Both the position numbers and the translations under genes were made by a program. The notes below the pieces were generated by a model. It saw only the letters and a list, made by a program, of their open reading frames with translations. It had not been told where the DNA came from and ran no database searches. From assembly GCA_017442805.1 (NCBI GenBank), contig JAFRZA010000012.1, positions 1 to 60,554 on the forward strand: a stretch of 60,554 nt of DNA, in the 5' to 3' direction. Within the stretch, counting starts at the first letter, position 1; every line of letters starts with the position of its first letter. This DNA comes from Erysipelotrichaceae bacterium (lineage in GTDB: Bacteria; Bacillota_I; Bacilli_A; Erysipelotrichales; Erysipelotrichaceae). This document shows positions 6,683 to 15,991 of the stretch, piece by piece.

Positions 6683-8614
6683 GTGGCAAAAAGCACGAAG
6701 TATGATGCCAGCAGCATCATCAAACTTGAAGGCCTGGAACCGGTCCGCAAGAGACCGGGTATGTATATCGGATCAACGGACCACTACGGTCTGCATCATT
6801 TGGTGTGGGAAATTCTGGACAACTCCATGGACGAGGCCATCAACGGCTTTGGCAAGGTGATCAGAGTCACCATTGAGAAGGACAATGTCATCTGCGTCGA
6901 AGACGAAGGACGCGGCGTTCCCACGGACATGCATTCATCCGGCAAGCCGACCATCGAGGTCGTCTATACCGAACTGCATGCCGGAGGCAAGTTCTCCTCC
7001 GATTCCGGCTACAAGATGGCCGGCGGTCTGCACGGCGTCGGCGCTTCCGTCGTCAATGCCCTGAGCGAATGGATGGAAGTAACTTCCTGCTACAACGGCA
7101 AGATCGGTTTCATGCGCTTTGAAAACGGCGGTAGCAAGGTCTCCAAGCTCAAGAATCTCGGGCCGACCACCAAGACCGGAACCAAGGTCCGCTTTCTGGC
7201 TGACAAGAAGATCTTCAGCCATGTCGACTACAGCTACAACACCATCGCCGAAAGAGTCCGCGAAGCGGCTTTCCTGACCGAAGGACTGAAACTGGTCCTG
7301 AAGGATGAAAGGACCGGCCAGTCAGCGGAATACTGTTACGAAAACGGCTTACAGGCCTTCATCGAATATCTCCATGACAACAAGACTGCCCTTTCGCCGA
7401 TCGTCCGTTTCAGCGGCACCGCCAACCGCATCGGCATCGATGTCGCTTTCCAGTTCATCGATTCCTACCGCGACGAAAACACCTATTCCTTCTGCAACAA
7501 GGTCAGAACGGCAGACGGCGGCTCCCATGAAGTCGGCTACCGCGCCGCCTTTACGAAATGCTTCAACGACTATGCCCGCCGCAACGGCATCCTGAAGGAA
7601 AAGGATCCGAACCTGGACGGCCGCGACATCAGGGAAGGTCTGACCAGCATCATCTCCGTCGCCGTACCTGAGGACATCCTGCAGTTTGAGGGCCAGACCA
7701 AGGGCAAACTGGGAACTCCGGAAGCCCGGACGGCTCTGGACAGCTTCATCAGCGAGAAGCTGAGCTTCTGGCTGGAAGAAAACAAGGAAATGGCGACGCT
7801 GCTGACCCGCAAGATGCTCAAAAGTTATCAGGCAAGAGAGGCAGCCAGAGCGGCCGCGCAGGCCATCAGGGAAGGCAAGAAGAACAATAAGAAGGCGGAG
7901 AAACTGATCTCCGGAAAGCTTTCACCCGCCCATTCCAATGACTCCCGCAAGAAGGAACTCTTCATCGTCGAGGGCGATTCCGCCGGCGGCAGCGCCAAGC
8001 AGGGCCGCGACTCCACCTATCAGGCCATCCTTCCCTTAAGGGGAAAGGTCCTGAATACGGAAAAGGCAAGGATGGAGGAAATCACCGCCAACGAAGAGCT
8101 CAATACGCTTATCTATACCATCGGAGCCGGCGTCGGCGACAGTTTTGACGTTGAGTCCTCCAACTACAACAAGATCATCATCATGACCGATGCCGATACC
8201 GACGGCGCCCACATCCAGGTACTGCTTCTGACGTTCTTCTACCGCTACATGCGGCCGCTGATCGACGCCAACATGGTTTACATTGCCCTGCCGCCTCTCT
8301 ACAAGGCCACCAAGGGCAAGGAGACCTGGTACGCCTTCAATGACGACGAACTCAATCAGATCCGCGAAGAACACGGCAAGGTCGAAATCCAGCGTTACAA
8401 GGGCCTGGGCGAGATGAACGCCGAACAGCTCTGGGAAACCACCATGGACCCGGCCAGCCGGACGCTTCTGCAGGTCCACATTGACGACAACATCGCTACC
8501 GACAACAAGTTCTCCATACTGATGGGCAAGGACGCCGATGTCCGCCGCAGCTGGATCGAGGACTATGTCGTCTTCACTCTGGAAGACAATTATCATCTGG
8601 AGGAGAGAAAATGA
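6683..8614 (+). CDS. parE: DNA topoisomerase IV subunit B
   Basis: ATPase subunit of topoisomerase IV, which unlinks daughter chromosomes. The 643-residue protein has the GHKL ATP site (EILDNSMDEA, DEGRGVP, GGLHGVGASVVNALS) and the TOPRIM domain (EGDSAGGSAKQGRD, DTDGAHI). The HHLVWEILDNS form and the parC neighbour favour ParE over GyrB. The GTG at 6683 is the likely start, seven bases after GAGGTG. A TTG at 6668 would be part of that ribosome site. The stop overlaps the parC start by four bases. Confidence 0.93.
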   Translation: MAKSTKYDASSIIKLEGLEPVRKRPGMYIGSTDHYGLHHLVWEILDNSMDEAINGFGKVIRVTIEKDNVICVEDEGRGVPTDMHSSGKPTIEVVYTELHAGGKFSSDSGYKMAGGLHGVGASVVNALSEWMEVTSCYNGKIGFMRFENGGSKVSKLKNLGPTTKTGTKVRFLADKKIFSHVDYSYNTIAERVREAAFLTEGLKLVLKDERTGQSAEYCYENGLQAFIEYLHDNKTALSPIVRFSGTANRIGIDVAFQFIDSYRDENTYSFCNKVRTADGGSHEVGYRAAFTKCFNDYARRNGILKEKDPNLDGRDIREGLTSIISVAVPEDILQFEGQTKGKLGTPEARTALDSFISEKLSFWLEENKEMATLLTRKMLKSYQAREAARAAAQAIREGKKNNKKAEKLISGKLSPAHSNDSRKKELFIVEGDSAGGSAKQGRDSTYQAILPLRGKVLNTEKARMEEITANEELNTLIYTIGAGVGDSFDVESSNYNKIIIMTDADTDGAHIQVLLLTFFYRYMRPLIDANMVYIALPPLYKATKGKETWYAFNDDELNQIREEHGKVEIQRYKGLGEMNAEQLWETTMDPASRTLLQVHIDDNIATDNKFSILMGKDADVRRSWIEDYVVFTLEDNYHLEERK

Positions 8615-11094
8615 AGAAGCAGCAGGTAATCAATGAGACGATCATGCAGGCTCCCCTGAATGATCTGATCTCGGAAAGATACGGCGATTACGCCAAGTAC
8701 ATCATCCAGGAAAGAGCTCTGCCGGATGCCAGAGACGGTCTTAAGCCGGTTCAGAGAAGGATCCTCTACGCCATGTACCGCGATCACAATACCGCTGACA
8801 AGCCCTTCCGCAAGAGCGCCAAGACCGTTGGCAACGTCATCGGCAACTACCATCCCCACGGCGATTCCTCCGTATATGAGGCTATGGTCCACATGTCCCA
8901 GTCCTGGAAGTTCAACCATCCGCTGGTGGAGATGCACGGCAACAACGGCTCCATCGACAACGACCCGGCCGCGGCCATGCGTTATACCGAAGCGAGACTG
9001 GCCGCCATTACCCATGAACTTTTGGAGGACATCGACAAGGGCACCGTCAGCTGGACGCCCAACTTTGACGATACCGAAAATGAGCCTACCGTCTTACCGG
9101 CCAAGTTCCCCAACCTGCTGATCAACGGTTCCAGCGGCATCGCTTCCGGCTATGCCACCAACATTCCCCCGCACAATCTCAATGAGATCGTCGAGGGTAC
9201 GGTCTACCGGATCAATCATCCCGACTGTTCGCTGGAGGATCTGATGCAGTACATCAAGGGACCGGATTTCCCGACCAGAGGAATCGTACAGGGCTATGAA
9301 GGCATCATGGAAGCCTTCCGCACCGGCAAGGGCAGGATCGTCATCAGAGCCCAGGCCCTGATCGAAACCGACAAGCGGGGTCAGCACATCATCGTCACTG
9401 AGATCCCCTACGAAGTCGTCAAGAGCGACATAGTCAGAAAGATTGACGAGATCAGGCTCAACAACGCCATCAACGGCATTACCGACTGCCGTGACGAATC
9501 CGACCGCAACGGCCTGAAGATCGTCATCGACGTTCACAAAGACGCTGACGCCGCGCTGATCCTCAACTACCTCTACAAGAACACCTCGCTGCAGGTCTAC
9601 TATAACTACAACATGATCGCCATCGTCAATAACCGGCCGATGCTGCTGGGTCTGCGCGAAGCCCTGGATGCCTACATTGAGTTCATGAAGGACTTCGTGC
9701 TCAAGCGAAGCAAGTTCGAATTCCGCAAGCGCATCGACCGCTGTGAAGTCCTGGAAGGTTTGATCAAGGCGGTAAGCGTCATGGATGAAGTCATCGCGAT
9801 CATCCGGGCATCTAAGGACAAGGCTGACGCCAAGCGCAACCTGATCGCCCGCTTCCAGTTCTCCGAGCCGCAGGCGGAAGCCATCGTCGTCCTGCGTCTG
9901 CATCAGCTGACCAATACCGACATCCTGGAACTGCGCAGCGAATACGAGAAGCTGGTCAATGAGATGAAGGAACTCAACGACATCATCAATAACCGCGCCA
10001 AGCTGGCGAAGGTACTGTGCGATGAACTGCGCAATACGGCCAAGCAATACGGCCACGAGCGCTACACGCAGATCGAAAGAGAAGTCGAAAACATCGTCAT
10101 CGACCGCATGAGCATGATTCCCAACGAAAGAGTCGTAGTCAGCCTGAGCCGCGACGGCTACATCAAGCGGGTCTCCATGAAGTCCTACAACGCCTCCGAG
10201 AGCGAGCTGACCGGACTGAAGAACGAGGATGAGCTGATCGGCGTCAGCGAGGCCGACAGCTATGATACCCTGCTGATCTTCACCGAGTCGGGCGAATATG
10301 TCCAGATCCCGGTCTATCAGCTGGAGGAATTCAAGTGGAAGGAGATCGGCAAGCACATCTCCAACTACGTCAAGGTCAACAACAACGAGAAGTTCATCGG
10401 CTGCTTCGTCATACGCGACTTCGATTCATACTGCTGGGTGGTTACCGGCAGCCGCAGCGGCATGATCAAGAAGACGGCGCTGTCTGAATTCAAACTCCAG
10501 AGAGCTTCGCGCAGCTCAACGGCGATGCTGCTGAGTGATGATGACGTCATGATCTCCGCTGCCATCGGCTATCAGGGAGACAGCGTCTACCTGGTTTCCC
10601 GCAACGGCTATTCGATGTACTTCAGCCTTGATGAGGTAAATCAGATCGGTGCCCGCGCCAAGGGCATCATCGGCATGCGTCTGGCTGCCGACGACGCGCT
10701 GGCTGACATGACGCTGATCACCAGAAACGATTCTGAGATGGTTTATCTGACCGCTAAGGGCAATTCCAAGCGCCTGAAGATAAATGACATACCGGTTACC
10801 AAACGCGCGACCAGGGGCGTTCTGATCGCCAAGAGAAACAAGACCAATCCGGCGGTGGTGCGCTACTGCGTGGCCGGCAGTCTGAACGACGATCTCAATC
10901 TGATCTGCGAAAGCGAGCCGTCGCATCTCAAGTTCAAGGACATTTCCCTGATGGACGCGGAATCACGCTTCTCCGTTTCGACTATCGCGCGCAGCTATTA
11001 TCACTGCCCCGGCATCCGGGAGGTGCGCATCGTTGATTATCCCGCTGAAGAACAGCACAAGAGCGATTATGAAGAGATCCGGCTGGAGGTGTAG
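8611..11094 (+). CDS. parC: DNA topoisomerase IV subunit A
   Basis: Breaks and rejoins DNA as the partner of ParE. The 827 residues include the N-terminal winged-helix domain with catalytic tyrosine Y125 (AAAMRYTEARL) and the quinolone-determining region HPHGDSSVYE near 81-90, which keeps the serine and glutamate of sensitive enzymes. The C-terminal half has the repeated beta-pinwheel strands. The canonical GyrA-box is not evident, in keeping with ParC. GGAGGAG precedes the ATG, and the start overlaps the parE stop. Confidence 0.94.
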   Translation: MKKQQVINETIMQAPLNDLISERYGDYAKYIIQERALPDARDGLKPVQRRILYAMYRDHNTADKPFRKSAKTVGNVIGNYHPHGDSSVYEAMVHMSQSWKFNHPLVEMHGNNGSIDNDPAAAMRYTEARLAAITHELLEDIDKGTVSWTPNFDDTENEPTVLPAKFPNLLINGSSGIASGYATNIPPHNLNEIVEGTVYRINHPDCSLEDLMQYIKGPDFPTRGIVQGYEGIMEAFRTGKGRIVIRAQALIETDKRGQHIIVTEIPYEVVKSDIVRKIDEIRLNNAINGITDCRDESDRNGLKIVIDVHKDADAALILNYLYKNTSLQVYYNYNMIAIVNNRPMLLGLREALDAYIEFMKDFVLKRSKFEFRKRIDRCEVLEGLIKAVSVMDEVIAIIRASKDKADAKRNLIARFQFSEPQAEAIVVLRLHQLTNTDILELRSEYEKLVNEMKELNDIINNRAKLAKVLCDELRNTAKQYGHERYTQIEREVENIVIDRMSMIPNERVVVSLSRDGYIKRVSMKSYNASESELTGLKNEDELIGVSEADSYDTLLIFTESGEYVQIPVYQLEEFKWKEIGKHISNYVKVNNNEKFIGCFVIRDFDSYCWVVTGSRSGMIKKTALSEFKLQRASRSSTAMLLSDDDVMISAAIGYQGDSVYLVSRNGYSMYFSLDEVNQIGARAKGIIGMRLAADDALADMTLITRNDSEMVYLTAKGNSKRLKINDIPVTKRATRGVLIAKRNKTNPAVVRYCVAGSLNDDLNLICESEPSHLKFKDISLMDAESRFSVSTIARSYYHCPGIREVRIVDYPAEEQHKSDYEEIRLEV

Positions 11095-11097
11095 AAC

Positions 11098-12018
11098 ATG
11101 ACCAGAATCAAGAGAATTATCCTGATGACCCTGCTTTACGCGGCTCTGTTTTCCTCGTCGTTTTTCATGGTCAGCTACTTCAACGGCTATCATTTCATGA
11201 AACAGGCCGCTCTGCAGCTGATCATCGGAGTCGCTTCACTTATAGCCGCCGTCATCATCATCGCGCTGCTTTTCAAACGCAGCAACTACTCCCTGATGGA
11301 CATGGTCCGCGTTCAGGAAAGCGAAGAGCAGTCTGAAGCAGAACTGATGGAACCGGAAGGCACGGAAGAACCTTCTGAAGAAGCGGAAGAAAACCAGCTT
11401 TCCGCCGGACAGCTGGAAGTGGCGCGGGATGAATTCATCCATACGACTTCAATACATACCGCTGATGGCGAGGTGAACACTCAGACTGACATTAAGACTG
11501 AAGAACAACCGGGACCTCAGGCTCAGGTTCAGCAGGCTGAAGAAAATGCTGAAGCAGCTGAAGAGACGGAAACGGCCGCTGAGGCGGAAAAGGAACCGGA
11601 GAACGAAGAAGGATCGGCGCATCAGCCGCAATGGAAGCCCCTGAGCAGCGAAATCAGTCAGCCGGTGCTGACCGTGACGCCGGAAGTCAGGGAAGATCCC
11701 CTTACCGCCACCCAGATCAGCTACATTAACGCATCGGCTAATTCCTACATCAACGAGGAAGGGCTTCCTCAGCTGGTGATGACCAAGGACCTTTCCAAGG
11801 AAGACATCGAAAGAAGAAAGCGTCAGTATGAAAGACCCGGCGAGATCAGGGAAGCCGTTTCCCGGATGTCCGATGACGAGGAACTGGATGATGATTTCTA
11901 CGTCCAGGACGAACGGGAAGACCGTCTGGCGGCCGTTCTCGGAAGGATCATCATGGTGCTTTCGATCATCCTGATATTCATCTGCGGCTATTACTTCTAC
12001 AGCCGTTATCTGGGGTAG
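11098..12018 (+). CDS. Membrane protein with long acidic central region, unknown function
   Basis: I do not recognise this 306-residue protein. Two hydrophobic segments lie at about 7-27 and 38-59. A region of some 200 residues, rich in Glu, Ala, Pro and Gln, follows (EEQSEAELMEPEGTEEPSEEAEE and similar). The chain ends with a third segment, IIMVLSIILIFICGYYFYSRYL. The middle is probably disordered. No catalytic motif is visible. It begins three bases after parC and three before yqeH, so it belongs to the topoisomerase IV/ribosome-assembly operon. Membrane placement suggests an envelope or division role, but this is a guess. Confidence 0.7.
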   Translation: MTRIKRIILMTLLYAALFSSSFFMVSYFNGYHFMKQAALQLIIGVASLIAAVIIIALLFKRSNYSLMDMVRVQESEEQSEAELMEPEGTEEPSEEAEENQLSAGQLEVARDEFIHTTSIHTADGEVNTQTDIKTEEQPGPQAQVQQAEENAEAAEETETAAEAEKEPENEEGSAHQPQWKPLSSEISQPVLTVTPEVREDPLTATQISYINASANSYINEEGLPQLVMTKDLSKEDIERRKRQYERPGEIREAVSRMSDDEELDDDFYVQDEREDRLAAVLGRIIMVLSIILIFICGYYFYSRYLG

Positions 12019-12021
12019 AAC

Positions 12022-13071
12022 ATGGAAAAGAAATGCAGAGGCTGCGGCATCGAGCTGCAGAACAGCAACAAAGACGCCCTTGGTTATGTGGTCGATTTGA
12101 ACATGGACTACTGTCAGAGATGCTTCCGCATGACTCATTATGACGCTCATCTGATCAAGGACTTCATTCCCGACAACGAGAAGATCCTCGATGATCTTGA
12201 AAAGCTGGACGGACAGTACATCTGGGTCATCGACGTCTTTGATCTGGACACCTCGCTGAGATCGTCGCTGGTAAGCTTTTACCGGCAGCACGAGTGCACC
12301 ATCATTCTCAACAAGTGCGATCTGCTGCCGCACAACATCAATTTGGACAAGCTGGCTGCCTATGTACTGGAGCGCATCGGCCAGATCGATGTCCGCTGCA
12401 GCCGCATCGTCACCAGGGGAATCAACCGCGACTTCCGGGAAAGCCTGGAAAGCGTGATCGACATTGAAAGACCGCTGATCATTACCGGCGTCGCCAATAC
12501 CGGAAAGAGCACGGTCATCAATGAGCTGATCGGTCAGAACATCCTTACGGTCAATTCCTATCCCGCCACCACGATGCGCATAAACGAGATAACCTCGGAA
12601 AGATATCACATCTATGACAGCGCCGGGCTGTGGATGAGCGAAAGCATGCAGGCCTGGCTCAATGTCGATGACCTGCGTCTCGCCGTACCGCAGAAGACGG
12701 TACGGCCTACCGTCTATCAGCTGGAAAACGGTCAGTCGCTTTCCCTGGCCGGACTGGCGCGCCTGGACATGGAATTCAATGGCCGGTATACCGCCGTAAG
12801 CTATCTGTCCAACCAGCTCAGTGTCCACCGCGGAAAGAAGGAAAAGGCTGAGCAGCTGTGGAACGCCAATTACGGCAAGGACGACCTCCGCCCGATACCC
12901 ATGGATACGGACTATCCGCCGGGATTCAAGCATGTCCGCTTCCACCATGAAGGCAAGGCTGATTACTTCATCTGCGGTCTGGGGTTTGTCACGGTAACCG
13001 GTGAAAGCGGGACGGTGGATGCCTACATTCCTGCCGGAGTGCAGATCATCAAGAGAAAGGCGATGATTTAA
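12022..13071 (+). CDS. yqeH: Ribosome-assembly GTPase YqeH
   Basis: Circularly permuted GTPase needed for 30S subunit assembly. The N-terminus has a zinc site (CRGCGIEL..CQRCFRM). The nucleotide motifs then come in permuted order: NKCD (G4), GVANTGKSTVINEL (G1) and DSAG (G3). Length of 349 residues fits the family. The stop codon overlaps the yhbY start by one base (TAATG). The neighbours yhbY and nadD-yqeK match the Bacillus yqeH-yqeI-nadD-yqeK order, with aroE absent. Confidence 0.93.
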   Translation: MEKKCRGCGIELQNSNKDALGYVVDLNMDYCQRCFRMTHYDAHLIKDFIPDNEKILDDLEKLDGQYIWVIDVFDLDTSLRSSLVSFYRQHECTIILNKCDLLPHNINLDKLAAYVLERIGQIDVRCSRIVTRGINRDFRESLESVIDIERPLIITGVANTGKSTVINELIGQNILTVNSYPATTMRINEITSERYHIYDSAGLWMSESMQAWLNVDDLRLAVPQKTVRPTVYQLENGQSLSLAGLARLDMEFNGRYTAVSYLSNQLSVHRGKKEKAEQLWNANYGKDDLRPIPMDTDYPPGFKHVRFHHEGKADYFICGLGFVTVTGESGTVDAYIPAGVQIIKRKAMI

Positions 13072-13364
13072 TGCTGAAGAAGAAACAGAAACAGTATCTG
13101 AAAGGCCTGGCCAATCCGCTCAAGCCGGTGATCATCATCGGAGCGGGCGGACTGAGCGAAACGGTCATCAGTTCCATTGATGAATACCTCAGAGCCCACG
13201 AGCTACTGAAGATAAACATTCTGAAGAGCTGTGAACAGGAGATCGGTGAGATCGTCCTCGACGTCATCGCCTGTACCGGCGCGGAACTGATCAGTCAGCT
13301 GGGACGCAAGATCGTCATCTACCGGCGCAACAATGAGCAGCCGGTCATTGAACTGCCCAGATGA
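13071..13364 (+). CDS. yhbY: CRM-domain RNA-binding protein YhbY
   Basis: A 97-residue protein made almost entirely of one CRM domain, with KQKQYLKGLANPLKPVIIIGAGGLSETVISSIDEYLRAHELLKINIL and the GxxG-type loop. Homologues bind pre-50S ribosomes. It overlaps both neighbours by one to four bases, which implies coupled translation. Confidence 0.92.
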   Translation: MLKKKQKQYLKGLANPLKPVIIIGAGGLSETVISSIDEYLRAHELLKINILKSCEQEIGEIVLDVIACTGAELISQLGRKIVIYRRNNEQPVIELPR

Positions 13365-14188
13365 AGAAGACGGGTGTTTTTTACGGCCGTTTTGATCCCA
13401 TTACCGACAGGCATCTGAATGATGCCCGCCTGTTCATCAGAAAGCACGGTCTCAATCGGCTTCTGCTGGTGTGCGAGGAAGAAGGGACGGCGGACGGTAC
13501 GATGCGTTACTGCCTGGCAAAGAAAGCTCTGTCTCCCTGGCGGAAAATGGCTGTCGCCGGGGAAATACGCGGCAACAGAGTGAAAATCATTGAGTTTCAT
13601 GAAAGCGAAGAGCAGCGTCAGGAAAGCGAAAGGGTCAGAAACGGTGATTTCAGCCATCTGCCCAAGGCAATCAGAAAAGACGTGATCGAATCGGGGATCT
13701 ACGGCGAAAGCATCGTCCGAAACATGGTCAATCCCCGCCGCTATGGCCATAGTCTTTCGGTAGCAGACCTCTCAGCGCAGCTGGCCAAGGCGCATCATCT
13801 GGATTCCTTCAAGGCATATCTCATAGGTCTGTACCACGACATCGCCAAGGGACTGACGGAAAAGCAGACGGACGAATACATCGCCGTCAGCAGCCCTTAT
13901 GAATCTGCTTATCCCGAAGGGGTATGGCACGCCTATGTCGGCTATTACCTGTTAAAGCACCGCTATGGCATGCGCGACGGCGTAATGCTGAAGGCAGTAA
14001 GACATCACTGCCTGGGGGATGACAGAGCCCCGCTGAGCATGATCGTCTATCTGGCGGACAAGCTTGATCCCGCAAGAGGATATGATTCCTCTGCGGAGAT
14101 AACTCTGGCAAAAAAGGACCTGGAAGCTGCCTTTGAACTGGTACACCGGCAGCAGGCTGATTATCTGGCTGGAAAGGAGAAGGAATGA
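13361..14188 (+). CDS. Degenerate NadD fused to YqeK HD-domain hydrolase
   Basis: Two domains. Residues 1-115 recall nicotinate-nucleotide adenylyltransferase: GVFYGRFDPITDRHLNDA at the start and ERVRNGDFSHLPKAIRKDVIESGIY at the end. The HxGH nucleotide motif reads TDRH, the C-terminal SSTxIR motif reads ESERVR, and about 80 residues between them are missing. Adenylyltransferase activity is therefore doubtful. Residues 125-275 are a good YqeK domain (YGHSLSVADLSAQLAKAHHL, LYHDIAKGL, VRHHCLG, DKLDPARGYD), an HD fold that hydrolyses Ap4A in Bacillota. NadD-HD fusions are known in mycoplasmas. The frame is continuous, so this is not a simple frameshift. Confidence 0.85.
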   Translation: MKKTGVFYGRFDPITDRHLNDARLFIRKHGLNRLLLVCEEEGTADGTMRYCLAKKALSPWRKMAVAGEIRGNRVKIIEFHESEEQRQESERVRNGDFSHLPKAIRKDVIESGIYGESIVRNMVNPRRYGHSLSVADLSAQLAKAHHLDSFKAYLIGLYHDIAKGLTEKQTDEYIAVSSPYESAYPEGVWHAYVGYYLLKHRYGMRDGVMLKAVRHHCLGDDRAPLSMIVYLADKLDPARGYDSSAEITLAKKDLEAAFELVHRQQADYLAGKEKE

Positions 14189-14889
14189 TTGCGGTATTAT
14201 GCGCGATGAAGAGCGAACTGGCGGAAGTGGTTTCCCGGATGAGCGAAGTGGAGGTCTTTGAACATCTTGAACGTGAGTATCACCTCGGAAAGATCGCCGG
14301 CCGGGACGTTGTCGCCGCTGAATGCGGCATCGGCAAGGTGGCCAGCGCGGTGGTTTGCGCCATGATGATCGAGAAGTATCATCCTGAACTGCTCATCAAT
14401 GTCGGCGTCGCCGGCGGCTGCCGGGATTTTGAGAACACCATGGATGTCGTCATCGCCGACCAGCTGACCTATCATGACTGGAACAACCTGGTGATCAATG
14501 ATCAGCCCAACGGCTTTGCCCATAATCAGTATGTCTTTGAAAGCGACCGTGAAATAAATGAACTGGCCGTCAGGGCCTTTCCGGAAAACTGCCGATCCCG
14601 CATTTACGTTGGTCCGATCGTTTCCGGCGATACCTTCGTGACCCTGAGACAAGACGTGGACAGGATCCTGAAGGATTATTCCGAGGCTTACGCCTGCGAC
14701 ATGGAATCGGCTTCGATAGCGCACTGCTGCAGCGCTTATCAGACAGGGTATCTGATTCTGAGGTCATTGTCTGACATCGTAATAAGGGAGAATAACGGCC
14801 TTGATTTCGTGGAATTCTGTCAGAGAGCGGCAGCGCAGGCAGCCGAACTGCTGGTCAATTTCATAAGGCTCTATTCAGAAAGAAAATAA
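14185..14889 (+). CDS. mtnN: 5'-methylthioadenosine/S-adenosylhomocysteine nucleosidase
   Basis: Removes adenine from methylthioadenosine and S-adenosylhomocysteine, recycling SAM by-products. The 234 residues start MIAVLCAMKSELAEVV with the expected Glu near 11. They contain NVGVAGG, the purine-site CDMESASIAH and RSLSDI with the catalytic Asp. It overlaps the previous gene by four bases and is the last gene of the parE operon, with a terminator directly behind. A luxS partner is not in the window. Confidence 0.93.
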   Translation: MIAVLCAMKSELAEVVSRMSEVEVFEHLEREYHLGKIAGRDVVAAECGIGKVASAVVCAMMIEKYHPELLINVGVAGGCRDFENTMDVVIADQLTYHDWNNLVINDQPNGFAHNQYVFESDREINELAVRAFPENCRSRIYVGPIVSGDTFVTLRQDVDRILKDYSEAYACDMESASIAHCCSAYQTGYLILRSLSDIVIRENNGLDFVEFCQRAAAQAAELLVNFIRLYSERK

Positions 14890-14893
14890 AAGA

Positions 14894-14914
14894 ACTGCCG
14901 CCTGAGGCGGCAGT
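14894..14914 (+). terminator. Terminator after mtnN
   Basis: ACTGCCGCC pairs with GGCGGCAGT around a three-base loop. The tail GATTTGTTTAATT is only moderately T-rich, so some read-through into rmuC is possible. Confidence 0.7.
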
Positions 14915-14944
14915 GATTTGTTTAATTGGGAAAGGATGGGAAAC

Positions 14945-15979
14945 ATGGACCTTCTGTACATTGCCATTATTTCGATACTGCTGATAATCTGCATCATATT
15001 GCTGGTAAGTTTCAACATGCTAAGCCGCAAGATCGATATCAGCGGCGAGCGGCAGAATGCGGCCAGCCAGCAGCTCAACGAGAAGCTGCTCAGTCTTTAT
15101 ACCGCTTCCGATTACTCCTCAAGGGCAGTCGAACGCATTGAGGCGGAAATGAACAGCGGAATGATGAACATCAATTCCCAGACCAGCCGTTCCTTCAGCG
15201 AGATCTTCCGTGATCTGGAAAGCGTAAAGGCTTCGCAGAATGAGATGAGCGAACTGAAGAACAGCCTGCGGTCCCTGGAAGACATCTTCACCGACAAGAA
15301 GACCCGAGGCACCTTCGGCGAGATCGAACTCTACAGCATTCTCAAGTATCATTACGGTGAAAGCGAAGAGCGCTGGAAGAAACAGTACAAGCTGGATAAC
15401 GGCAGCATTGCCGATGCCGTCATCTACGCTCCCCAGCCCCTTGGCCTGATCAGCGTGGACGCCAAGTTCCCGCTGGAGAACTACCGGCGCATCTATGACG
15501 ATTCCCTGAGTGAGGCGGAAAGAAATCAGGCAGTACGCAAATTCCGCGACGACTGCAGAAAGCACATCAATGACATCCACGATAAGTATGTCATCTCGCC
15601 GCAGACCAGCGAGTTCGCCTTCATGTTCGTTCCCGCGGAAGCGATCTTCGCGGAGATCTACGGCCATTATCCCGATGTCATCGAATACAGCCAGAAGAAA
15701 AGCGTCTACATCGTTTCTCCGACGACGCTGATCGCCTATCTTACCAGCATGAAGGCCATCTATCTGCAGCAGCGTAAGGATGAAAACGTGGAAAAGATCC
15801 AGAAGGAACTCAACAGCCTTTCCCTGGAATTCGAACGCTATCAGACAAGATACGGGGAACTGGCATCCAATCTGGAGAAAGCCATCGGCGCCTTCCGTCA
15901 GCTTGATGTGACCAGCGAGAAGATCATCAGGGACTTCAACCGGATCCGCGACGTGGAGATCGGCGAAAAAAACGGGTAA
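14945..15979 (+). CDS. rmuC: DNA recombination protein RmuC homologue
   Basis: RmuC-family protein with an N-terminal membrane anchor (LLYIAIISILLIICIILLVSF), a coiled-coil stretch and a PD-(D/E)xK-like nuclease core (GTFGEIELYSILKYHYG, ADAVIYAPQPLGLISVDAKFPLENY). Homologues limit DNA inversions; the biochemistry is unsettled. ATG 14945 is chosen because AAAGGATG lies eight bases ahead. An ATG at 14936 and a TTG at 14918 are further upstream in frame. Its TAA stop is part of the shared terminator stem. Confidence 0.88.
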   Translation: MDLLYIAIISILLIICIILLVSFNMLSRKIDISGERQNAASQQLNEKLLSLYTASDYSSRAVERIEAEMNSGMMNINSQTSRSFSEIFRDLESVKASQNEMSELKNSLRSLEDIFTDKKTRGTFGEIELYSILKYHYGESEERWKKQYKLDNGSIADAVIYAPQPLGLISVDAKFPLENYRRIYDDSLSEAERNQAVRKFRDDCRKHINDIHDKYVISPQTSEFAFMFVPAEAIFAEIYGHYPDVIEYSQKKSVYIVSPTTLIAYLTSMKAIYLQQRKDENVEKIQKELNSLSLEFERYQTRYGELASNLEKAIGAFRQLDVTSEKIIRDFNRIRDVEIGEKNG

Positions 15980-15991
15980 TCAGTTACCCGT
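15972..15991. terminator. Bidirectional terminator between convergent genes
   Basis: ACGGGTAA (15972-15979) pairs with TTACCCGT (15984-15991) around TCAG. The stem contains the rmuC stop TAA, and the loop contains the TGA stop of the minus-strand gene. The minus side has seven T; the plus side has ATTGTTTT. Confidence 0.85.

Noticed and set aside
11449..12948. A 499-codon open frame on the minus strand, opposite yqeH and the membrane protein
   Set aside because: It runs antisense to two well-supported genes, has no ribosome site or recognisable domain, and mirrors the codon bias of the plus strand. Similar antisense frames at 979-1962, 9094-10356 and 4695-5615 were rejected for the same reason.
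13361..13720. Frameshift as the cause of the odd NadD
   Set aside because: The frame is open throughout, both ends of NadD are in the same frame as YqeK, and the missing middle is not found in another frame.
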